From Synechococcus sp. HK01-R (GTDB lineage Bacteria; Cyanobacteriota; Cyanobacteriia; PCC-6307; Cyanobiaceae), in contig NZ_CP059059.1 of NCBI RefSeq assembly GCF_014217855.1, positions 248,001 to 312,000 on the forward strand: 64,000 nucleotides of DNA, read 5' to 3'. The translations under genes and the position numbers were made by a program. Each line of letters begins with the position of its first letter. Position 1 is the first letter of the stretch. Below are positions 43,682 through 52,763 of this stretch, piece by piece. The notes below the pieces were generated by a model, which saw nothing but the letters and a program-made list of their open reading frames with translations, was not told where the DNA came from and made no database searches.

Positions 43682-44314
43682 TCAGACCAGGGGGCGAACA
43701 TCAGCAGCCAGAAAACCATGGTCCTTGAGCTCACGGTTGCGATTGCCTTCATCACTCACCCGATCGACAAAGAGGACTCCCTTGAGGTGATCCATCTCGT
43801 GCTGGATGCAGCGGGCCATGAGCCCATCGGCCTTCATGGTGCGAGGACGTCCCATCTCGTCGCGGTAGCTGAGCTGAATCGCGCTAGGTCGCACCACATC
43901 GAGATAGACACCGGGGATGCTGAGGCAGCCCTCCTCGTAGGTGTCTAATGATCCGCTCGTGGTCGTGATCTCCGGGTTGATCAACACCAGGGGTGGAGCC
44001 GCGGCGTTCTCGATATCGAGATCGATCACGAGCAATTGCTGATGCACTCCCACCTGCGGAGCCGCGAGCCCGATCCCGCGGGCGGTGTACATGCTGCGCA
44101 ACATGTCGCGGGCGAGATCCCGCACCGCTTCATCCACCCGACTGATGCGCCGTGCCTCCTGGCGCAACACCTGATTCCCCAGCGTGTGAATCTCGAGCGG
44201 GGCAACCTCCAGAGGCTCCTTCGCCACCGCCACGGCGCCGCCGCTGCGTTCGGCCGACCGTGCCAGTTGAGCGAAACTTCGAGCCAAGCGTCCTGTCTCC
44301 GCGAAGGATTGCAT
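43682..44314 (-). CDS. def: Peptide deformylase
   Basis: A 210-residue metalloprotease that removes the formyl group from nascent chains. All three motifs are present: GIGLAAPQVGVHQ, EEGCLSIPGVY and CIQHEMDHLKGVLFVD. In type 1B fashion the protein has an N-terminal extension of about 35 residues (MQSFAETGRLARSFAQLARS), as seen in other cyanobacterial forms. It starts 82 bases from the divergent S9 peptidase start. Confidence 0.95.
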   Translation of the reverse strand: MQSFAETGRLARSFAQLARSAERSGGAVAVAKEPLEVAPLEIHTLGNQVLRQEARRISRVDEAVRDLARDMLRSMYTARGIGLAAPQVGVHQQLLVIDLDIENAAAPPLVLINPEITTTSGSLDTYEEGCLSIPGVYLDVVRPSAIQLSYRDEMGRPRTMKADGLMARCIQHEMDHLKGVLFVDRVSDEGNRNRELKDHGFLAADVRPLV

Positions 44315-44396
44315 TGGCTTGATCTTAGGCAGCCTGACCCGCCAGCCTCCCGATCAGCACCAGTTGCCCCACCCACACGCCTCAGACCTCGTCCCC

Positions 44397-46322
44397 ATGC
44401 ACACTCCCCTGGCCGCACGGATTGCTCTCGGCCGCATGCCGACGCTGCGGGAACCGAGGTTGGTCGGCGACTCGGGCGACTGGGTTCTCTGGCTGGAACA
44501 GCGCCCCCAAGAGAGGGGACGCACCACCGCCCTGATCCGTCGCTGGGGGGCTGGGGCCACTGCGGTTCAGGAGCTGACCCCCGCTCCCATCAACCTGCGC
44601 AGCAGGGTGCACGACTACGGCGGTGGCGTGTTGGCCCAGGCCACTGATGGCCAGGAGCTGATGCTGGCCTGGATCGACGATCGCGATGGCTGCGTCTGGT
44701 TTCAGACCTGGCAAGGCCTGGACCAGAGCGAAGCAAATCCTCTGCTCGCCCATGGCCCCGCCCGCCGCCTCAGTCGGCCTGGAGCTCCCCTCGCGGACGG
44801 CCAGCTCGATCCCTTCAGGCGCCGCTGGCTCGGCGTCATGGAAGACGACGGCCGCGACTGGTTGGTGAGCCTGCAGCTGGACCAGGAGGATCAGACCCCA
44901 GACCGCTTGCATCAACCGGCTGATTTTGCTGGGTACATCGCCCTCGGTCCAAGGGGGGACAGGCTCGCCTGGGTGGAATGGCAGCAGCCGAACATGCCCT
45001 GGGACAACAGCCAGCTCTGGGGCGCTGATCTGGATTCTGAGGGGCGGATCATCACTCCAATGGCCCTGGCGGGAAGCGAGGGGACAACCGGCGCAGAGAT
45101 CTCCGTGTTCCAACCCCTTTGGTTGCCGGACGGTCGCCTGGTGGTGGCCGAAGATGGCAGCGGTTGGTGGAACCTGCTGCGCAGCACAGGAGGCACCACT
45201 CTGGACAGTCTCCAGTGGGAGCGCCCCTGGCCCATGGAGGCGGAAACCGCCATGCCCCAGTGGGTGTATGGCATGCGCACCTCCGCCTGGGATGGCAGGC
45301 AGCTGTTGGCAGCCGTCTGCCGAGAGGGGTGCTGGCAACTGAACCGTCTCAGCGAGCAAGGCACGATTCAGACGCTTGACCAACCCTTTGATGATCTAGC
45401 GGGCCTGCATGCGCAGGGGGAAAGAGCCGTGGCCATCGCGAGCAACAGCACCACTGGCCAGGGGCTGCTGGAGATCGATCTCAGCGATGGACATTGGCAC
45501 CACCACCCGGCGGCCGAGCCCGCGCTGAGCGCGGAGTGCATCAGCGTGGCGGAGCCCCTTTGGTTTGAGGGATCCCAGGGACGCCGCACCCATGCCTGGT
45601 ACTACCCACCGAGCGCTGGCTCAGCAGAGAGGCCCCCGCTGTTGGTGAAGAGCCACAGCGGTCCCACCGCCATGGCCCGACGGGGCCTCAGCCTCGGCAT
45701 CCAGTACTGGACATCCCGCGGCTGGGGCGTGGTCGATGTGAACTACGGCGGCTCCACAGGTTTCGGGCGGGCCTACAGGGAGCGGCTCAACGGGGGCTGG
45801 GGACTCGTCGACGTGGAGGACTGCGCCGCGGCCGCCCAAGCCCTGATCGCAGCCGGTCGCGCCCATCCGGACCAGATCGCGATCGAAGGGGGCAGCGCCG
45901 GTGGCTTCACCACCCTGGCCTGCCTTTGCTTCACCGACACGTTCCGTGTGGGCGCCTGCCGCTACGCCGTGAGTGATCTCACCGCCATGGCCACGGACAC
46001 CCACCGTTTCGAGGCCCGCTACGCGGAGCGTCTGGTGGGGATATGGCCGCAGGAGCGCGAGCGCTATGAAGCGCGCTCTCCCCTGCTCCATGCCGAGCGG
46101 ATCCACTGCCCGGTGATTTTCTTCCAGGGCGACAAAGACAAGGTGGTGCCACCGGAGCAGACCGAACGGATGGCAACGGCACTCAGGGCTAACGGGCTGC
46201 CAGTGGAGGTGCACAGCTTCCCGAACGAAGGCCACGGCTTCCGCGACAGCCACGTGCAGATCAGTGTGCTTGAAGCCACCGAACGCTTCTTCCGCACACA
46301 TCTGGGCCTCAACGAAGGTTGA
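44397..46322 (+). CDS. Prolyl-oligopeptidase family (S9) serine peptidase
   Basis: 641 residues from the ATG at 44397 (MHTPLAARIALGRMPTLREP). The N-terminal beta-propeller (about 1-375) is followed by an alpha/beta hydrolase domain with nucleophile GGSAGGFTTLACL, Asp in FFQGDKDKVVPPEQ and His in FPNEGHGFRDS, completing the triad. It resembles cyanobacterial acylaminoacyl- or dipeptidyl-type peptidases of S9C. No signal peptide is seen, so it is cytoplasmic. The 3' end overlaps the convergent aldolase gene by 14 bases. Confidence 0.88.
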   Translation: MHTPLAARIALGRMPTLREPRLVGDSGDWVLWLEQRPQERGRTTALIRRWGAGATAVQELTPAPINLRSRVHDYGGGVLAQATDGQELMLAWIDDRDGCVWFQTWQGLDQSEANPLLAHGPARRLSRPGAPLADGQLDPFRRRWLGVMEDDGRDWLVSLQLDQEDQTPDRLHQPADFAGYIALGPRGDRLAWVEWQQPNMPWDNSQLWGADLDSEGRIITPMALAGSEGTTGAEISVFQPLWLPDGRLVVAEDGSGWWNLLRSTGGTTLDSLQWERPWPMEAETAMPQWVYGMRTSAWDGRQLLAAVCREGCWQLNRLSEQGTIQTLDQPFDDLAGLHAQGERAVAIASNSTTGQGLLEIDLSDGHWHHHPAAEPALSAECISVAEPLWFEGSQGRRTHAWYYPPSAGSAERPPLLVKSHSGPTAMARRGLSLGIQYWTSRGWGVVDVNYGGSTGFGRAYRERLNGGWGLVDVEDCAAAAQALIAAGRAHPDQIAIEGGSAGGFTTLACLCFTDTFRVGACRYAVSDLTAMATDTHRFEARYAERLVGIWPQERERYEARSPLLHAERIHCPVIFFQGDKDKVVPPEQTERMATALRANGLPVEVHSFPNEGHGFRDSHVQISVLEATERFFRTHLGLNEG

Positions 46323-47049
46323 GCTGAGAAACGGACCGCTCTTCTTGGTCAGGATCCGCCTGACCGTAGTGAAGCCCACGGAACTGGGCGTAAACAGCCT
46401 CCATTTGTGCTGGCGAGAGCAGGGGCGGTTCGCCGATCTGCAGAGCCTGGAGATACATCCGTGCCAGGGTCTCCACCTCCACGGCAATCCGCAGCGCCTG
46501 ATCAAGATCCGATCCCAGGGCCACCAGCCCATGACGGGCCAGCAGACAAGCCTTCCGATCCCGGAGCGCTTCCACGGCATAGGCCGAGAGCTCGGCCGTT
46601 CCGAACGTTGCATAGGGCGCACAGCGAACGTCATCACCGCCGGCGACGGCCACCATGTAATGGAAGGCGGGAATCGATCGGTCATGGCAGGCCAGGGCAG
46701 TGGCATGCACCGGATGGCAATGGAGCACCGCCTGTGCTTCCGGACGCCCTGCCAGTACATCGGCATGCAAACGCCACTCCGAAGAGGGACGGCGCTGAGC
46801 CGAGCTCAAGGGGTGACCCTCCAGATCAAGCGCCACCAGATCGCCCGGCTCCATCTGCTCATAGGGCAGGGAGCTCGGGGTGACCAGCATGCCGCCAGGG
46901 ATGCGCACCGACAGGTTGCCCGAGGTGCCCTGATTGAGACCCGTGCCATTCATACGCCGGGCCACCGCCACCAGCTCCTCTCGCAAACCGGGCTGTTCGG
47001 GAACCCCATGCCCGGAGAAAACTTGCTCAGATCCCACTGTTTCAGCCAT
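46309..47049 (-). CDS. Class II aldolase/adducin-family protein next to mtnA
   Basis: 246 residues from the ATG at 47049. Zinc-binding and active-site motifs of the fuculose-phosphate aldolase / MtnB superfamily are seen: [40 protein letters not shown], then [13 protein letters not shown] (His ligands), and [20 protein letters not shown]. The start lies inside the end of mtnA (8-base overlap), so the two are co-translated. By position this is either methylthioribulose-1-phosphate dehydratase (MtnB) or the aldolase of a 5-deoxyribose/methylthioribose salvage shunt. The sequence alone does not decide. Confidence 0.75.
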   Translation of the reverse strand: MAETVGSEQVFSGHGVPEQPGLREELVAVARRMNGTGLNQGTSGNLSVRIPGGMLVTPSSLPYEQMEPGDLVALDLEGHPLSSAQRRPSSEWRLHADVLAGRPEAQAVLHCHPVHATALACHDRSIPAFHYMVAVAGGDDVRCAPYATFGTAELSAYAVEALRDRKACLLARHGLVALGSDLDQALRIAVEVETLARMYLQALQIGEPPLLSPAQMEAVYAQFRGLHYGQADPDQEERSVSQLNLR

Positions 47050-48154
47050 TGCCGTAGAGGCCACGCAAACCGGCTTCGCTTGCCGGCGCCACACCACGCT
47101 CGGTGATCAAACCGCTCACCAGCCGGGCGGGGGTGACATCGAAGGCAGGGTTGAAGCCAGCGCTGCCATCGGGGGTGAGCTGCACCTGAACCAGCTCCCC
47201 TGCGCTGGCGCCGCTGATCACCCGCCCCTGAATCGCCGTCACCTCATCGGCAGAGCGGGCTTCGATCGGGATCTCCGCCACTCCATCCTCGAGCGACCAG
47301 TCAATCGTCGACGCAGGAAGCGCCACATAAAAAGGAACCTGATTGTCGTGAGCAGCTAGCGCCTTGAGATAGGTGCCGATCTTGTTGCAGACGTCGCCCC
47401 GACGGGTGGTGCGGTCAGTACCAACGATCACTGCATCCACTTGGCCGTGCTGCATGAGGTGCCCACCGGCGTTGTCGACAATCACCGTGTGGGGAACCCC
47501 CTCCCGTCCCAGCTCATAGGCCGTGAGGGAAGCGCCCTGATTGCGGGGGCGGGTCTCATCGACCCACACGTGGATGTTGATCCCGGCGCGGTGAGCCTTG
47601 TAGATCGGAGCCAAGGCCGTTCCCCAGTCGACGGTGGCCAACCAACCCGCATTGCAATGGGTCAGCACGCGGAAGGGCTCAGCCCGTCGCCCAGGCGGAC
47701 GCGCAGCCGCCAGCTCCTGAAAAATCTTCAGCCCGTGGTCGCCAATCGCCTCACACATGGCCACATCCTCATCAGCGATCGCAGCCGCCTCCTGGCGGGC
47801 CGCTGCGGCGCGCTCGGCCTCCGGCAGGGGCCGCACCCGATCGCGGACCCGCTCGAGGGCCCAGCGCAGATTCACCGCCGTCGGCCGGGTGGCATTGAGT
47901 TGATCAAACGCGAGATCAAAGGCCCGATCACTGGCATCCACCTGGAGAGCAAGCATCAGGCCGTAGGCACCGGTGACGCCGATCAGCGGTGCTCCCCGCA
48001 CCACCATCGTGCGGATCGATTCAGCGGCCTGATCGCAGCTGTGAAGCGTGCGGGTGCTGAAGCGATGCGGCAGCTGGGTCTGATCGATCACCCCGACCGA
48101 GCAACCATCCGGCTCGAGCCAGATCGTGCGCCAGGCTTTGCCGTCGATGTTCAT
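47042..48154 (-). CDS. mtnA: S-methyl-5-thioribose-1-phosphate isomerase
   Basis: 370 residues from the ATG at 48154 ([20 protein letters not shown]). Motifs of the eIF2B-like sugar isomerase family are [18 protein letters not shown] (substrate phosphate), [20 protein letters not shown] with the catalytic Cys, [20 protein letters not shown] with the catalytic Asp, and [12 protein letters not shown]. It acts in the methionine salvage pathway on methylthioadenosine-derived sugar phosphate. It is coupled to the downstream class II aldolase. Other salvage genes (mtnK, mtnC, mtnD) are not in view. The further-upstream start at 48229 would overlap the divergent phosphoesterase. Confidence 0.93.
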   Translation of the reverse strand: MNIDGKAWRTIWLEPDGCSVGVIDQTQLPHRFSTRTLHSCDQAAESIRTMVVRGAPLIGVTGAYGLMLALQVDASDRAFDLAFDQLNATRPTAVNLRWALERVRDRVRPLPEAERAAAARQEAAAIADEDVAMCEAIGDHGLKIFQELAAARPPGRRAEPFRVLTHCNAGWLATVDWGTALAPIYKAHRAGINIHVWVDETRPRNQGASLTAYELGREGVPHTVIVDNAGGHLMQHGQVDAVIVGTDRTTRRGDVCNKIGTYLKALAAHDNQVPFYVALPASTIDWSLEDGVAEIPIEARSADEVTAIQGRVISGASAGELVQVQLTPDGSAGFNPAFDVTPARLVSGLITERGVAPASEAGLRGLYGNG

Positions 48155-48208
48155 CCGCTGCGCCAGCACTGAGTTGGATCCATGCTGCCTGGTGACTGTC
48201 CCGCTCGG

Positions 48209-49216
48209 ATGTCTCTTCGCCGTCGCCATTTCCTGCAGCTCGCCCTCGGGACGGGCCTGAGCGCAGCTGGGCTTGGCATCAGCCGTGCGGCTGGCCGAGC
48301 AGCGTCTCGCGGTGATCTACGCATCGGCCTGATCAGTGATCTCAACAGCAGCTACGGCTCAACCGCCTACATCCCCCAGGTCAGCCAGGGACTGCAGCAG
48401 CTCCTCGCCCTCAAACCGGCCCTGTTGGTGTGTGCCGGCGACATGGTGGCCGGCCAGAAACGGGGCCTCACCGCCAACCAGCTGGATGCGATGTGGGAGA
48501 GCTTCGCCCGCACGGTGTTGACACCAGTACGCCGAGCCGGGCTGCCCTTCCTACCAGCCATCGGCAACCACGACGGATCACCGGGTTTTGAAGCCGATCG
48601 GGCCGCGCTGCGCCGCTTCTGGACGCCACGCCGTCAGGCCCTGGGCCTGACATTCGAAGATGCGGGCGACTTCCCCTTTCACTACAGCGTCCTGCAAAAC
48701 GACGTGTTCTGGTTGGTATGGGATGCCAGCTCGAGTCGAATCCCCCCTGCCCAGATCCAGTGGGCCCGCCGGCAACTGGGCAGTGCCGCCGCGCGAAGAG
48801 CCCAGATCCGCATGGTCGTCGGCCATCTCCCCCTGTTCGGGGTCAGCCAGGGACGGGATCGACCGGGGGAGAGGCTCGAGCAGAGAGCAGCGATCCTGGC
48901 GATCCTGGCGGAGGGCAACGTGCAGGCCTACATCAGTGGACACCAGCACGCCTGGTATCCGGCCAAGCTCGGGCCACTCGACCTGATCCAACTGGGGGCT
49001 CTTGGCAGCGGCCCCAGACGGCTTCTCCAGGGAGGTATTCCGCCTCAGCAGACCTACACCACCCTCGACATCAACTGGCCAGAGAACTCCCTGGTGGAGA
49101 CCACCTATGCGGTGGCCAGCGGCCAACCCGTGGCCTGGAGCCGCCTACCCGCCACCTTGATGGGCCGCACCGGCGGCCTCAACCGCAACGCTCAGGCGCG
49201 ATCAATCCGCCGGTAG
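48209..49216 (+). CDS. Tat-exported metallophosphoesterase
   Basis: 335 residues from the ATG at 48209. A twin-arginine-like signal peptide [20 protein letters not shown] is followed by a calcineurin-like phosphoesterase domain. Its motifs are [15 protein letters not shown] (D), [11 protein letters not shown] (GDxV), [11 protein letters not shown] (GNHD), [10 protein letters not shown] and [10 protein letters not shown]. The GD, GNHD and GHxH signatures place it in the purple-acid-phosphatase-like superfamily. It could supply phosphate by hydrolysing external organic phosphate or nucleotides (inference). A start at 48182 is also open. Its end overlaps the convergent DUF1543 gene by 25 bases. 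Confidence 0.85.
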   Translation: MSLRRRHFLQLALGTGLSAAGLGISRAAGRAASRGDLRIGLISDLNSSYGSTAYIPQVSQGLQQLLALKPALLVCAGDMVAGQKRGLTANQLDAMWESFARTVLTPVRRAGLPFLPAIGNHDGSPGFEADRAALRRFWTPRRQALGLTFEDAGDFPFHYSVLQNDVFWLVWDASSSRIPPAQIQWARRQLGSAAARRAQIRMVVGHLPLFGVSQGRDRPGERLEQRAAILAILAEGNVQAYISGHQHAWYPAKLGPLDLIQLGALGSGPRRLLQGGIPPQQTYTTLDINWPENSLVETTYAVASGQPVAWSRLPATLMGRTGGLNRNAQARSIRR

Positions 49217-49752
49217 CCGAACCAATCCGGCACCTGGGGCTGGCTCAACCCCTCGGGATGGGGATCAAGCTGCACATACCACCGCTCACCCCCGAGCAGC
49301 TCCAGCTGCTCGATCGCCAGGCAGTCGTCGACGGCGCAGAGATCATCCTTGTGCTGCTGCAACGCGCCTGCCAGCCACTGCCGCTTTGCCGCCGCCTTGG
49401 CCGCCTGAGGCGAGCGCGCCACCACCAGCCCGAAGTGGTGCAACTCCGCCAAGGAATCAGGGCGGTAGGCGCCCAGGTTCACAAACCAGAGCCGATCGGG
49501 CCGGGGCGCGGCCGGCTCGCGCACGAGGCTCACCGCCCAACCATCGATCACCCGCACCGCCATGTAGCTGTCCAGGTGCAGGCCCTCACGCCTCCCGAAC
49601 CACTGCCGCCGCAGCTCGGGGAGGGTGTCATCGATCGAGGCCCCCGTCACAAAGCGCACATCGTGCAGCTCGATGTGACTGGTGGCGGTGCGGCCCCCCA
49701 GCACCACCAGAAACAACTGCGTGTGGTCAGCCAAGAGCTCCATGGTCAGCAT
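49192..49752 (-). CDS. DUF1543 domain protein
   Basis: 186 residues from the ATG at 49752 (or ATG at 49743). The body fits DUF1543: LFLVVLGGRTATSHIELHDV, then FVTGASIDDTLPELRRQWFG, HLDSYMAVRVIDG, and DRLWFVNLGAYRPDSLAELH with a final C-terminal YVQLDPHPEGLSQ. The function is unknown. The start lies only about 15 bases from that of the divergent amine oxidase, so the two promoters must overlap the opposite reading frames. The frame extends upstream to 49977, but that is antisense to the FAD-binding region of the oxidase. Confidence 0.75.
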   Translation of the reverse strand: MLTMELLADHTQLFLVVLGGRTATSHIELHDVRFVTGASIDDTLPELRRQWFGRREGLHLDSYMAVRVIDGWAVSLVREPAAPRPDRLWFVNLGAYRPDSLAELHHFGLVVARSPQAAKAAAKRQWLAGALQQHKDDLCAVDDCLAIEQLELLGGERWYVQLDPHPEGLSQPQVPDWFGYRRIDRA

Positions 49753-49767
49753 TCCAGCAGCTGTGAG

Positions 49768-51199
49768 ATGGCTGGCGCGATGGGCGGTGCATTGGATGTG
49801 GTGGTGGTGGGTGCCGGACTCTCCGGGTTGATCGCCGCTCGCCGCTTGATCGAACAAGGGCAGCGGGTGCGCGTGCTGGAGGCGCGGCCACGGGTGGGGG
49901 GCCGAATGGTGAGCCAGACCCTCAGCGACGGCAGCGTGGTGGATCTGGGAGGCCAGTGGGGAGGCCACACGCACCACCGCTTCGCGGCGCTACTGCAGGA
50001 GCTCGGGCTGAGTTGCTATCCGAGTTACTACGCAGGCGACGGCATCTTCTGTTGGCAAGGGAAGTGCATCAAGGCCCCACTAGCGGAGCGTTTTGAGAAC
50101 AGCCTGGTGTTCTTTGAGCCTGGGGCCCTCGACCTGGATGCGAAGGAGCTGGAGGCAACCCGCGCACTGCAGCAAGCCTTCACCGCCCTCGTCGCCCAGA
50201 TCAACCCACGCCAGCCCTGGCTCACCCCCGATGCCGAACGGCTGGATCGGCTCACCGTGAGCGCATGGGCTACCCAGCAGACCAACCTGCCCCTGGCCCA
50301 TCTGCCCCTCGCCTGGCTCTGCCGCGTGGGGGGATCGGGCGGCTTTGAACCCTGGGAAGCCTCGATCCTGCACCTCGCCTGGACCCAGGCGGTGGCGCCG
50401 CAGACCGAGACACCGGAAGCCTGGCTGGTGCAGGGAGGGGCAGGAGCGGTGAGCCTGCTGCTTGCGGCGGACCTTCGGGCCCGCAGCCCTGGGGCCCTCG
50501 TGCTGGAAGCCCCGGTGCTGGCCATTCAGCAAAACGAGGCCATAGCAACTGTGATAGCCGAGGGGCTCGAACCGCTGCAGGCCCGTGCGGTGATCTTGGC
50601 GGTGCCACCGCCGCAGCGGCAAGCGATCCGCTTTGAACCGCCCTTGCCCCCGGCGCATCAAGCCCTGCTGCAACGCACAGCCATGGGAGGCATGACCAAA
50701 ATTCTCACGCGCTACAGCAAGCCGTTCTGGCGTGAGCAGGGCCTGAACGGTTTAGGGACCGGTAAACAGCCCTGGCTGGATCTCACCGCCGACAGCGGCC
50801 CCCCTGGCGAGCAACCGGCCGTGCTGGCCAGCTTTGTGGCAGGGGAGCGGGCCATCACCATGGCCGCACTGCCGGAGGCGGAACGGCGAGCGTTGATCCT
50901 CAAGGATCTGGTGCGCTATTGGGGGCTCCGACGCCGCCAGCCCCCTCGATCTGGTGGAACAAGCTTGGAATGGCGAATCCTGGACCGGCGGTGCCTTCAC
51001 CAGCTTTCCAGCACCAGGCAGCTGGACCAGCCATGCCCGCCTGGCTGCCGGCACCGAGGGTGGCCCGGCTCCCGCCAGCCATGGGCGGGTGTGCTGGGCC
51101 GGTACCGAGGTCTCCCCGCGCTGGCCTGGCTATTTCGAAGGCGCCATCGAGGCCGGGGAGCTAGCCGCATCAACCGTTGCCCGACACCTGAGCCCATGA
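49768..51199 (+). pseudogene. FAD-dependent amine oxidase with a single-base frameshift near 50921
   Basis: The N-terminal ADP-binding fold is clear: DVVVVGAGLSGLIAARRLIE, then EARPRVGGRMV and DLGGQWGGHTH (monoamine-oxidase type), and the frame is open to about 50920. The conserved C-terminus lies in a different frame: EQAWNGESWTGGAFTSF, then GRVCWAGTEVSPRWPGYFEG, ending at TGA 51197-51199. Removing one G from the GGGGG at 50921-50925 joins the two parts as YWG-SDAASPLDLVEQAW, restoring a protein of about 476 residues. As given, the first frame instead reads on into the methyltransferase at 51196. Either a sequencing error, slippage or a real mutation. Substrate unknown; the two methyltransferases downstream suggest a small modification pathway. 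Confidence 0.8.
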
Positions 51200-52029
51200 A
51201 GGATCGGCCCTACATCCATGGAACGAGTCGCCGCGAACAAGCACGTCTGATTGATCAAGCAGAGCTGCTCTCCGAGCTATTGGCAGCGAACCTGGATTAC
51301 CAGGCTGGCGACCAGATCCTCGAGATCGGCTGCGGTGTTGGTGCGGTGCTGGGGCAAATCGGCAAGAACCACCCCGATGCCCAACTGCACGGGATCGACA
51401 TCAGCCCCGACCAGATCGAGGCCGCGCGGCGGCACCTCAGCGGGCTGGGCCTAGATCAGATGGAGCTCGCGGTGGGGGATGGTGCAGCGCTGCCCTGGGA
51501 GGGCTCCTGCATGGATCGTGTGCGGTTGGTGTGGGTGGTGGAGCACCTGCAGGAGCCCCTGGCGGTGCTGCGCGAAGCCCTGCGGGTGCTGCAGCCAGGG
51601 GGCACGATTCACATCACCGAAACCGATTACTCCAGCCTGCGGGTTTCCCCGCCAGACCCCGCGATCGAGGCGATGCTCAGCGCCTTCGTTGCCCATTTCA
51701 ACCGCCATGGCAATGCCCACGCCGGCCCGGCGCTGGGCCCCTGGCTGGAGCAGACCGGCTTCACTGCGGTGCACAACACCATGGTGGGGATCCACCACTG
51801 GTGTCCCAGTCGGCGCGATGCGGTCGATGGGTTTTGCAGCTATTTGCTCGGCTTTATCGAACCGGAACGCTCAGCCTTGTTCGAGGCTGCGCCCACACCC
51901 CATGCCGCAGCCCTGATCGAGACTGGACTGGAGCGATTTGCGCGCCTGGCGGAGCAGCCCGATGGGGCGATCAGCATCAGTGCCTACCAAGCCCGGGGGA
52001 TGAAACCCGCCGACGACCAACCAGGCTAA
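51196..52029 (+). CDS. Class I SAM-dependent methyltransferase
   Basis: 277 residues starting MKDRPYIHGTSRREQARLID. Motif I is ILEIGCGVGAVLGQI near residue 43, motif II HGIDISPDQIEAARR, a post-motif VGDGAALPWEGSCMDRVRLV, and the VLREALRVLQPGGTIHITE segment. It belongs to the Methyltransf_11/UbiE-like small-molecule group. The start codon overlaps the restored amine oxidase stop (ATGA), so translation is probably coupled. With the frame as given the two would be one polypeptide. Substrate unknown. Confidence 0.82.
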   Translation: MKDRPYIHGTSRREQARLIDQAELLSELLAANLDYQAGDQILEIGCGVGAVLGQIGKNHPDAQLHGIDISPDQIEAARRHLSGLGLDQMELAVGDGAALPWEGSCMDRVRLVWVVEHLQEPLAVLREALRVLQPGGTIHITETDYSSLRVSPPDPAIEAMLSAFVAHFNRHGNAHAGPALGPWLEQTGFTAVHNTMVGIHHWCPSRRDAVDGFCSYLLGFIEPERSALFEAAPTPHAAALIETGLERFARLAEQPDGAISISAYQARGMKPADDQPG

Positions 52030-52034
52030 ACACC

Positions 52035-52748
52035 ATGGATCTTTTCGCACAGCAGTGGGCCTCCTATCGGGCCGTGGTGGAGCACGATCTGGTGGAGCAC
52101 CAAGCCGTGGCCTCCGCCACGGCCGCAACCCTGGAGGGCTGGCTCAAGGCTCGCCCCAACAATGCCGCGGCACCGCGGATGGTTGATCTGGGCTGCGGGG
52201 ATCTGGCGCTGCTGGCTCCTCTGCTGCAACGCCTGCCTTTGGGCTCCTACACGGGACTGGATCTCACGCCTGAGGTGCTGCCCCTGGCGCAGCAAGCTCT
52301 CGGCAACGTGGCCTATCCATGCCGCTGGCTGGAAGGAGATCTACTCCGTTGGGCGAGCGATCCAGCTGGCGATGACGCAGAACCGGTCGACATCCTTCAC
52401 TCTGCCTTCGCCATTCATCACCTCAGCGCCGAGGAGAAACAGTGGCTGCTCGAGCGCCTGCGCACTCGGATCGCACCGGGAGGGTTGTTCATTTGGGTGG
52501 ATGTCTTCCGGAAACCCGGCGAGAGCCGCGACATCTACATGCAGCGCTACCAGCAACGCATTGCCAGCAGTTGGCTCCAGCTCTCTGCCCAGCAGCGAGA
52601 GCAGGTGAGTAGCCACCTGGCCGCTTACGACCACCCCGCCGATCGCGCCGCGATTGAGTCCACGGCCAAAGCAGCAGGTTGGCAGTGGCGCTGGGCATGG
52701 AATGGACGCCAACACGCTGAGGCGATGGCCGTGCTGACGCCAGCCTGA
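52035..52748 (+). CDS. Class I SAM-dependent methyltransferase (second)
   Basis: 237 residues starting MDLFAQQWASYRAVVEHDLV. Motif I is RMVDLGCGDLALLAPLLQRL near 50, followed by YTGLDLTPEVLPLAQQAL, DILHSAFAIHHLSAEEKQWL and RIAPGGLFIWVDVFRKPGE. It is a different subfamily from its upstream neighbour, from which it is separated by 5 bases. The set of amine oxidase and two methyltransferases looks like one operon. Substrate unknown. It converges on sufS with 15 bases between the ends. Confidence 0.8.
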   Translation: MDLFAQQWASYRAVVEHDLVEHQAVASATAATLEGWLKARPNNAAAPRMVDLGCGDLALLAPLLQRLPLGSYTGLDLTPEVLPLAQQALGNVAYPCRWLEGDLLRWASDPAGDDAEPVDILHSAFAIHHLSAEEKQWLLERLRTRIAPGGLFIWVDVFRKPGESRDIYMQRYQQRIASSWLQLSAQQREQVSSHLAAYDHPADRAAIESTAKAAGWQWRWAWNGRQHAEAMAVLTPA

Positions 52749-52763
52749 GCGAAGAGGATCCGC

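Noticed and set aside
43241-43948. A 235-codon plus-strand frame across the DUF3747/def region
   Set aside because: Opposite to the signal peptide, the small membrane gene and the conserved end of def; no protein-like motifs.
48718-52029. A single 1103-codon plus-strand gene
   Set aside because: Its first third overlaps the phosphoesterase and is antisense to DUF1543; the rest is an amine oxidase joined to a methyltransferase only through the G-run frameshift.
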